Below, in pieces: positions 58,402 through 64,000 of a DNA stretch of 64,000 nt. Numbering within the stretch: the first letter of the stretch is position 1; every line of letters starts with the position of its first letter. Source of the DNA: Dysgonomonas sp. Marseille-P4361 (GTDB taxonomy: Bacteria; Bacteroidota; Bacteroidia; Bacteroidales; Dysgonomonadaceae); assembly GCF_900343125.1 (NCBI RefSeq), contig NZ_OPYL01000001.1, positions 186,001 through 250,000 on the forward strand. The letters are read 5' to 3'. A model generated the notes under the pieces. It was given only the letters and a program-made list of their open reading frames with translations, made no database searches and was not told the origin of the DNA. The position numbers were made by a program, and so were the translations under genes.

Positions 58402-59961
58402 TTATTTTTTCTTCATTTTCACAACAATTACACCATTTTTGCCTTCTTCACCATAAACATCTATAGCTGATTTATCTTTCAACACCGACACGCTTTCAAT
58501 ATCTTCCGGCTTAATATCGTCAATTGATGACACTTCTTTGTCGTCAACGATATACAAAGGCTTCGCATCGCCTACAAGTTGATTTATCTCCAAAGATCCT
58601 TTCTCATTATTATTTAAGCCAACACTTAGAGAACCTTTGTTCTTTGATGTAATCAACACAATACCATTTTTAGCTTTTTCCCCATAAAGTTCAACAGCCG
58701 ATTTATCCATATCTTTCAAAAAGCTTATATCCTTTACATCTTCCGGATTAACATCATCTATAGATGATATTTCTTTCCCGTCAACAAGTATTAAGGCTTC
58801 TTTTTGATCCAATACAGGTGATTGACTTTTCTTCTTTGCATGTTCTTTGGTTGTAATAAGAATAACTCCTTTCCCTCCGTCTTCGCCATACTTATCCATA
58901 GCTAACTTACCTTTCAGCACATCCATGCTCGCAATATCATCTGCGATCAGGTTGTCCTTGCTTGACACCTTCGTGCCATCGACAAATATTAATGCATCTT
59001 CCATATCCAAAGTCTGTCCTCCTTTCACCGTTATAGTTGCAGAGTTATTTTTTTCAATCGGCTTTATTGTATCTTGACCGATTGCCTGATATACTCTAGA
59101 ATCAACAATATAATTTGGCTCTGCCGAGGCCCATAAAAACAAGCCAAACATTGGGACTACAGCCAAAGCTGTTAGTCTTTTCCACCATGCACTTTTTTCT
59201 TTTTTCATCATACTTAGACGATTTAATGGTTTTGAATAGTTAAATGAATTAGCAAAGGAAAACATCGGGCCCTTAAACTCCTGATTGACCAATACTGCCT
59301 GATACACATAAGGTGATACACCCGATGCAAGAACAGCCTTATCAACTAAGAATTCATGATTTTCCTTTAACTTACGTACATATATCCAAGCCAGAGGATT
59401 GAACCATTGCAGCAGGAGCATGCATTCGCTACATAGGAGATCTATCCAATGCCGTTGTTCTATATGAATTTGTTCGTGTTTTATAATCAACTCTTTTTCT
59501 TTTGCACTCATCATCTCTGAATTGATGAGAATATAATTCAGAAAACTAAAAGGAGACTTAACCGCCCTATTGTCGACAATAGTAGAGCGCCCCAACGATT
59601 CCTCACAACCGCTCTTAATCAATTTACCAATTTTGATATAGGAATAAATATTTCTTACAACCATGCATACAAGCCCAATAAGATAAGCACTTCCCAACAA
59701 GAGCCATACATCAACAGATTTATCTACTGCGACAGCGACATCTACAGAACCTGATGATTCTAGAGTTGATACAGGTGCGGTCAACACAACATCATATGTA
59801 GGATTTATCAGAGGCAACACCAGCGAAGCCAAAAAGCCCAACAAAAGATATATCCGGTTGAAGCGAAAAAATGTTGTATTACGCAAAAACAAAACATATA
59901 CTGCCAAGAATATTCCTAAACAGACAGCTACTTTTCCTATATAAATAATAAATGGTTCCAT
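58402..59961 (-). CDS. M56 (BlaR1/MecR1-like) membrane metallopeptidase with three plug-like repeats
   Basis: This membrane zinc peptidase has 519 residues and acts as sensor/antirepressor partner of the BlaI-like protein encoded just upstream. The start MEPFIIYIGKVAVCLGIFLA at 59961 is preferred over an ATG at 59991 inside the blaI-like gene. N-terminal helices are followed by the zinc motif IKHEQIHIEQRHW (HExxH, about residues 164-168), an M56 helix near residue 270, and then an extracytoplasmic tail. The tail consists of three about 50-residue repeats of the form (V)DGxxVSSxDxIxxEDIxSxxVLK...YGExGxxGVIxITxK, which closely resemble the plug segment of SusC proteins. No beta-lactam-sensor (penicillin-binding) domain is present. 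Confidence 0.9.
   Translation of the reverse strand: MEPFIIYIGKVAVCLGIFLAVYVLFLRNTTFFRFNRIYLLLGFLASLVLPLINPTYDVVLTAPVSTLESSGSVDVAVAVDKSVDVWLLLGSAYLIGLVCMVVRNIYSYIKIGKLIKSGCEESLGRSTIVDNRAVKSPFSFLNYILINSEMMSAKEKELIIKHEQIHIEQRHWIDLLCSECMLLLQWFNPLAWIYVRKLKENHEFLVDKAVLASGVSPYVYQAVLVNQEFKGPMFSFANSFNYSKPLNRLSMMKKEKSAWWKRLTALAVVPMFGLFLWASAEPNYIVDSRVYQAIGQDTIKPIEKNNSATITVKGGQTLDMEDALIFVDGTKVSSKDNLIADDIASMDVLKGKLAMDKYGEDGGKGVILITTKEHAKKKSQSPVLDQKEALILVDGKEISSIDDVNPEDVKDISFLKDMDKSAVELYGEKAKNGIVLITSKNKGSLSVGLNNNEKGSLEINQLVGDAKPLYIVDDKEVSSIDDIKPEDIESVSVLKDKSAIDVYGEEGKNGVIVVKMKKK
58408..58995 (-). repeat. Three tandem plug-like protein repeats inside the M56 peptidase
   Basis: Repeat 1 (58846-58995, 50 residues), repeat 2 (58642-58797, 52) and repeat 3 (58408-58560, 51) each run from a VDG/VDD start to an LIT(T/S)K- or VVKMK-type end. 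Repeats 2 and 3 share DKEVSSIDD/GKEISSIDD and PED(V/I). They are separated by variable linkers of 15 and 27 residues. The pattern VLKDxSAxxxYGExxxxGVI recalls the plug motif VLKDASAGAIYGTRAASGVI of the second SusC in this window. Confidence 0.85.
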
Positions 59962-59974
59962 GATGATATTTTTT

Positions 59975-60361
59975 TTAGAGTTTACCCTCATTAGAGTCCT
60001 CTTCCTCTAGCGCTTTCTTTGTCTCTTTCATCAACTGGTCTACTTCTTCGAGAGAGAGATTCGTTTCTTTTGCAAAGAACGACACCATAGAAGAAAATGA
60101 ACCATTAAAATAATCCTTAACAAATCCGAATAGTTGTTTCTTCGAATAAGCGTCTTTAGAGACAAGGGAATAATAGATATTAGTCCGCCCCTCAGAGCGA
60201 TGCTGAACGAACTCTTTATTCTCCAAAATGCTCAAAATAGTGGCTACCGTTGTTCTTGCCGGCTTACTCCCTTCAAACCCTTTAAGAATATCCTGAACAG
60301 AACCCTCTCCTATATTCCAGAGTATTTGCATTATCTGTTCTTCGGCTTTGGTCAATTGCAT
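59975..60361 (-). CDS. BlaI/MecI/CopY-family repressor
   Basis: This is a winged-helix repressor of 128 residues (MQLTKAEEQIMQILWNIGE; SKPARTTVATILSILENKEF, the recognition helix region; a C-terminal dimerisation helix with LSLEEVDQLMKETKKALEEE). It overlaps or abuts the M56 gene and forms the typical repressor-peptidase pair in which the peptidase inactivates the repressor by cleavage. The promoter has TTTG-N19-TACATTTG with a perfect dyad in the spacer and a second dyad 30 bases upstream, consistent with autoregulation. Confidence 0.93.
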   Translation of the reverse strand: MQLTKAEEQIMQILWNIGEGSVQDILKGFEGSKPARTTVATILSILENKEFVQHRSEGRTNIYYSLVSKDAYSKKQLFGFVKDYFNGSFSSMVSFFAKETNLSLEEVDQLMKETKKALEEEDSNEGKL

Positions 60362-60405
60362 ATCTTTATATTTTTATTTTTCGAGATCAATAAACTATGT
60401 TTTCA

Positions 60406-60436
60406 CAAATGTATGTCTAAAAATTTAGACAACAAA
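60406..60436 (-). promoter_or_regulatory. Promoter of the BlaI-M56 operon
   Basis: On the minus strand TTTG (60433-60436) and TACATTTG (60406-60413) are separated by 19 bases, the Bacteroidetes consensus. The transcript would begin about 40 bases before the repressor start codon. Confidence 0.8.
60414..60431. promoter_or_regulatory. Putative BlaI-type operator 1, inside the promoter spacer
   Basis: TGTCTAAAAATTTAGACA has perfect 8-bp arms around AA and lies entirely between the -33 and -7 elements, so a bound dimer would block the promoter. Confidence 0.75.
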
Positions 60437-60443
60437 GCATTTT

Positions 60444-60461
60444 CGTCTATTTCTTTAGACA
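60444..60461. promoter_or_regulatory. Putative BlaI-type operator 2
   Basis: CGTCTATTTCTTTAGACA matches operator 1 at 13 of 18 positions and starts exactly 30 bases from it (about three helical turns), the arrangement expected for two repressor dimers on one face. Confidence 0.65.
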
Positions 60462-60617
60462 ACCTTTAAATTTTAACTATCTTTATCAGGATTATTACTT
60501 CTCCTTTCTCATTCAAGCCAACCGGAAATCTAGCGTTTATTTTATATTCTTATAATTTAGAGAATTTTCATTCGGTCTTTTTTAAATATTTTAAATATTA
60601 TACGCATATATTTCTTG

Positions 60618-60625
60618 TATCTTTG
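60618..60625 (+). promoter_or_regulatory. -7 element of the PPIase cassette
   Basis: TATCTTTG, 31 bases before the first ATG at 60657; the -33 region is AT-rich without TTG. Confidence 0.55.
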
Positions 60626-60656
60626 CCCCTAGTTTATTTTCAACGATTTAGCATAT

Positions 60657-62666
60657 ATGAACAAAAGATTATATTTTATATTAATCTCTTTATTATACCT
60701 CGTATCTCTGCATGCTCAAGATGCAGACCAAATAGCTTTTACCATAAACGGGAAGCCTGTTTACAAATCGGAGCTTCAAAAAGCCTATAAAAAGAGCAAC
60801 GAAAATGCCGACATCAAATTAACGATAGAAGATTTTACCCAATCGTATATCGAACTTAAAATGAATGTAGAAGAAGCAAGAGCTCAACTTTTAGATACGA
60901 CAACACGACACAAAGATGAGTTGGAGGCTTATAGATCCATTATTGCAAAACCTTATTTGACGGATACAATCTCAGAAAGGATGTACACACAAAAGATGTA
61001 CAATCGCCTCATTGAGAATGTTGAGATAAACCATTTTCTCATTCCTTTCGATAAAGAATTGATTCTACCGTCCGACACTGCCGCTGTTTTCAACAAGGCT
61101 CTTGAAATAAGAGAGAAAATAACGAAAGAAGGTTTTAAGGAAAATCTGTTAGAGAAAAGGAGCAATATTGCAAACCATTACCTAGGCATGGAAAGCAAAA
61201 ATGGATACATAGGGTGGGTTGCTCCATTCATCCTCTCCCCAAAAGTGGAAGATGCAGTTTACTCAACGCCCCTCAACGAAATCAGTATGCCCATACGTAC
61301 TGCTAACGGATATCATATTATACAGGTATTGGACAGACGGAAAGCTATTGGCTCTGCCGAAATTGAACAGGTTATGTTCCGCTTTTCTAGAATACCTGCT
61401 CCCGAGAGTCATATAGACAGTGTAAAGGCTATAGCGCACAAAGAGTACAATCGCATAAATTCAACGGAAGATTTTCAGACTTTATGCGATGCTTTTTCCG
61501 AAGCATACAAAACGGGAGATAAAGGTTGTTATTTTGGTATTGTAGGGTTAGATTCTAACCTATCTCCAGAATTTCTCACAGCGGCATTCAACTTGGAAAA
61601 TCCGGGAGACATAAGCCAACCCGTAATATCCGACTACGGATTTCATATAATCAGACTGTTGAGAAAGATTCCGGTTCCGTCTTACGAAGTAATGAGAGGA
61701 CAATTGCTGCAAAAAATAAAAAGCAGTAACAGAACTTACGATCTGAATAAAGAAAAAAGAGCTCGTCTGTATGAGAAAATGCAAATTAAGATCAACCAAG
61801 ATGAATTTTCCAAGATCAATAAAATTGCAGAAACTTTATCTCCCAGAGATTCTCTATTTACAACTACGATAAAGGACGATAACAATACATTGATAGTTAT
61901 AGAGGGAAAAAGAGATGTTCCGGTAAGAGAATTTGCCCGATATATAGATTACAGACAAAACCTGTTGAAGAAAAACAAGGATGACATTGAAATGATGAGT
62001 GTTACAGAAACTCTCCCTCACAATCTGTCTACCGATATTCTTCAAGAATATTTCAACAATTTCTTAAGCATAGTAACGCTGGATTATATAGAAGATTCGT
62101 TAGAAGATACTCAGCCCGAAGTAAAACAGATAATGGATGAATTCTCCGATGGGCTTTTATTATATGCCGTAAAGGACAAAAACATATGGTCGCGTAGCAA
62201 AACGGACGAAGAGGGTCTCGATAGATGTTTCAAAGCGAACAAGAAAAAATACAAACTAGACAACCCTAAATACAAAGGGATAATAATTTTCGCAAAGGAT
62301 GAAAAAAGCTTAGCTGATGCTGAAAAAATTGCGACAAAAGAAAAGACCATAGAGAAGATTTTAGATAAAATAAAAAGACTAAACAAAGACTCTATCGTGG
62401 TAAAAATAGGACCCGGAGTATGGGAAAAAGGAGAGAATCAGTATATAGACTATAAAATATATGGAGGTAAAAAGCCTAAAGCTTTACCTGACCTTCCCTT
62501 CTTTTCTGTAGTAGGCAAAGAAATAAAGACTCCGGAAGATTATCGCGATGTAAGAACGGCAGTTGAAGCAGACTATCAACAAGAGCTGGAAAAGGAATGG
62601 GATACGTATCTATCGAACAAATACAAAGTCTCTATGAATAAATCTGTAATAGAGTCTATAAAATGA
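60657..62666 (+). CDS. Parvulin-type peptidyl-prolyl isomerase, SurA/PpiD-like
   Basis: This exported folding factor has 669 residues with a signal peptide (LYFILISLLYLVSLHAQ). An N-terminal chaperone part (KPVYKSELQKAYKKSNENAD) is followed by two parvulin domains, about residues 115-230 (HFLIPFDKE; SNGYIGWVAPFILSP; TANGYHIIQVLDRR) and 235-345 (EQVMFRFSRIP; GDKGCYFGIVGLD; SDYGFHIIRLLRK). A long C-terminal region carries a third, weaker parvulin-like pattern (NPKYKGIIIFAKDEKS). It probably assists outer-membrane protein maturation. It overlaps the next gene by four bases (ATGA). Confidence 0.88.
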   Translation: MNKRLYFILISLLYLVSLHAQDADQIAFTINGKPVYKSELQKAYKKSNENADIKLTIEDFTQSYIELKMNVEEARAQLLDTTTRHKDELEAYRSIIAKPYLTDTISERMYTQKMYNRLIENVEINHFLIPFDKELILPSDTAAVFNKALEIREKITKEGFKENLLEKRSNIANHYLGMESKNGYIGWVAPFILSPKVEDAVYSTPLNEISMPIRTANGYHIIQVLDRRKAIGSAEIEQVMFRFSRIPAPESHIDSVKAIAHKEYNRINSTEDFQTLCDAFSEAYKTGDKGCYFGIVGLDSNLSPEFLTAAFNLENPGDISQPVISDYGFHIIRLLRKIPVPSYEVMRGQLLQKIKSSNRTYDLNKEKRARLYEKMQIKINQDEFSKINKIAETLSPRDSLFTTTIKDDNNTLIVIEGKRDVPVREFARYIDYRQNLLKKNKDDIEMMSVTETLPHNLSTDILQEYFNNFLSIVTLDYIEDSLEDTQPEVKQIMDEFSDGLLLYAVKDKNIWSRSKTDEEGLDRCFKANKKKYKLDNPKYKGIIIFAKDEKSLADAEKIATKEKTIEKILDKIKRLNKDSIVVKIGPGVWEKGENQYIDYKIYGGKKPKALPDLPFFSVVGKEIKTPEDYRDVRTAVEADYQQELEKEWDTYLSNKYKVSMNKSVIESIK

Positions 62667-63526
62667 AAAAAACAATTACAATAGTTATCACAGCCATCCT
62701 GCTCTGTCTTTTTTCATGTAGTGAAAAAAAGGGGGAAAGCGTTGATATGAACCAGTCCCCTATAGTTACAGTAAACGAGAACACGCTATATAAGGCTGAC
62801 ATAGAAACAGTCATCCCTAAAGGTCTGTCCAAAGAGGACAGCACCAAGTATGCTTCTACGTATATCGATATGTGGATCGGGGAGCAGCTGATGTATGATA
62901 AAGCTCAGCAAAACATTACAAACAAGGACGAAATAAATACCTTGGTAGAAAATTATAGGAAATCATTAATATCCAATACATATCAGGAACAACTATTGAA
63001 ACAACAACTCTCACAATCAATCAGTGAGAATGAACTGAAAACATTTTATGAACAAAATAAAGATAAAATAAAGCTCGAAGATAATATCATAAAAGGGTTG
63101 TTTCTAAAAATTCCGGTAGAATCTTCTCAGTTAAAGAATTTTGAGAAATGGTATAAACAAGGGACTAGTGATGCAATCGAAAACATTGAAAAAAACACAT
63201 TGCAAAATGCTGTTGCCTATGAATATTTTTACGATAGATGGGTAGACTTTGACGACATAATGGACAACATCCCTTCCGACATAGCAGATAGGGGACAGTT
63301 CCTAAAAACAAATAAAAATGTAGAAGCCAAAGACTCTGCATTTGTCTATCTAGTGAATATCAAAGAATACAAACTGGGGGGAGATGAAGCTCCATATGAA
63401 TATGTAAAAACGCAGTTGAAAGAAATATTTATTGAACACCGAAAAGCAGATTTCTTAAAACAGGTTCAAAAGGATCTTTACGAAAAAGCAATCGCAGAAG
63501 ATGAGATTAAGTTTTATAATAAATAG
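62663..63526 (+). CDS. Lipoprotein of the SurA-like cassette, without a recognisable PPIase domain
   Basis: This periplasm-facing lipoprotein has 287 residues with a lipobox (LLCLFSCSE, Cys 19). The N-terminal part (SPIVTVNENTLYKADIE; STYIDMWIGEQLMYDKAQ) resembles the SurA/PpiC N-terminal chaperone module and the helical SENELKTFYEQNKDKIKL follows, but no parvulin active-site pattern is seen. Start and stop overlap the upstream gene by ATGA, so translation is coupled. It probably assists the same clients. Confidence 0.8.
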   Translation: MKKTITIVITAILLCLFSCSEKKGESVDMNQSPIVTVNENTLYKADIETVIPKGLSKEDSTKYASTYIDMWIGEQLMYDKAQQNITNKDEINTLVENYRKSLISNTYQEQLLKQQLSQSISENELKTFYEQNKDKIKLEDNIIKGLFLKIPVESSQLKNFEKWYKQGTSDAIENIEKNTLQNAVAYEYFYDRWVDFDDIMDNIPSDIADRGQFLKTNKNVEAKDSAFVYLVNIKEYKLGGDEAPYEYVKTQLKEIFIEHRKADFLKQVQKDLYEKAIAEDEIKFYNK

Positions 63527-63608
63527 AATATAACTTCTTTTTCTTCGTTAAGAGAAAAAGTGAGACATATTCACTATATTTACGCAATTTTTAATGAAAT
63601 ACATAAAC

Positions 63609-64000
63609 ATGATAAGAAAAGCAGGAAAACTTGTTTTATTCACTCTATTCCTTGGCTCAAGCCTTCTTGGCAAAGCTCAGGACAGTAATGACAATGTAGT
63701 AGATAAAATAATTTGGATAGTGGGCGACGAAGCTATCCTTAAGTCGGATATAGAGAAGTCCCGTATGCTTATTTTATCTAGAGGTGGACGCATCGAAGGA
63801 GACCCATACTGTTTTATTCCTGAACAGTTGGCTGTACAAAAGCTATTCCTCGACCAAGCAAAGATAGATAGTATAACTGTACCTATGTCAAATGTCAACA
63901 GAGCCGTTGCTCAGCAAGAGAAAAACGTTATAGATAATTTGGGTTCGAAAGAAAAGGCAGAAGAATATCTTAATGCAACAATGACTCAACTGAAAGAGGA
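63609..64000 (+). CDS. SurA-like peptidyl-prolyl isomerase, N-terminal part (cut by window end)
   Basis: The first about 130 residues of a SurA-like protein. It starts MIRKAGKLVLFTLFLGSSLL; an in-frame ATG 15 bases upstream at 63594 is possible. The mature part begins VVDKIIWIVGDEAILKSDIE, the classic SurA chaperone start, followed by RGGRIEGDPYCFIPEQLAVQ and LFLDQAKIDSI. The parvulin domains would lie beyond the window. It is the third folding factor in a row on this strand. Confidence 0.85.
   Translation, partial: MIRKAGKLVLFTLFLGSSLLGKAQDSNDNVVDKIIWIVGDEAILKSDIEKSRMLILSRGGRIEGDPYCFIPEQLAVQKLFLDQAKIDSITVPMSNVNRAVAQQEKNVIDNLGSKEKAEEYLNATMTQLKE

Noticed and set aside
58402-60361. Beta-lactam resistance regulator with a beta-lactamase
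   Set aside because: The M56 protein has no penicillin-binding sensor domain and no beta-lactamase gene is adjacent; the beta-lactamase-like domain at 24400-25600 is fused to GH3 far away.
1-64000. tRNA, rRNA, CRISPR arrays, prophage or insertion sequences
   Set aside because: None was seen by reading intergenic regions; no regularly spaced repeats, no integrase or transposase motifs among the coding regions.

Overview
The window is AT-rich (roughly 35-40% G+C by eye) and reads as a chromosomal segment of a Bacteroidetes/Bacteroidales bacterium. The evidence is two SusC/SusD pairs, promoters of the TANNTTTG/TTTG type, lipoprotein-rich carbohydrate genes, a small Hc1 histone-like gene, and typical Bacteroidales versions of typA, leuS, mutS and a Ca2+-ATPase. 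A gut or insect-gut relative such as Dysgonomonas fits, but the genus is inference only. No tRNA, rRNA, CRISPR array, prophage, transposase or integrase was seen.

Layout. (1) 1-15000, mostly minus strand: a polysaccharide utilisation locus (PUL). It runs from a LacI-family regulator through a GH78 alpha-L-rhamnosidase, a GH2 beta-mannosidase-like enzyme, SusC, SusD, a ROK sugar kinase and a clan GH-A lipoprotein hydrolase to a FucP-like MFS importer cut by the window edge. Divergent from lacI is a SASA-type carbohydrate esterase. Four copies of a near-identical operator (core TTTAACGATWAAGT) lie upstream of susC, the rhamnosidase, lacI and the esterase, which defines a likely LacI regulon. 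(2) 17300-22500, plus strand: a second SusC/SusD pair with its own consensus promoter and a strong terminator. (3) 22600-28000: a GH3/beta-lactamase fusion, an unknown protein, a VanX-like D-Ala-D-Ala dipeptidase and a secreted unknown protein, probably concerned with peptidoglycan fragments. (4) 28000-36000: an unknown protein, Hc1, a Ca2+-ATPase, a porin, a SanA-like protein, a nucleoside phosphorylase and an FKBP isomerase. (5) 35900-40540: nucleoside hydrolase, ADP-ribosylglycohydrolase, permease and ribokinase, resembling the ribose-scavenging (rus) module of Bacteroides but without its SusC/D pair.

(6) 40800-49000: a DEAD-box RNA helicase with a terminator-like leader hairpin, a GT2 glycosyltransferase with UDP-glucuronate decarboxylase, mutS and a GH109-type oxidoreductase-like glycosidase. 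(7) 49000-58200: an apparent leuS - MBOAT - SGNH - yitT operon, an unknown lipoprotein and typA/bipA. (8) 58400-60460: a BlaI/M56 (BlaR1-like) regulatory pair. The peptidase carries three copies of a TonB-receptor plug-like segment, and the promoter carries a dyad inside its -33/-7 spacer. (9) 60600-end: a three-gene cassette of parvulin/SurA-like periplasmic folding factors, the last cut by the window end.

The main points for a second look are the LacI operator set, the triplicated plug-like segments in the M56 peptidase with the matching BlaI-type operators, the leader hairpin of the helicase gene, the SusCD-less rus-like cluster, and a 22-bp inverted repeat between susD and the ROK kinase.
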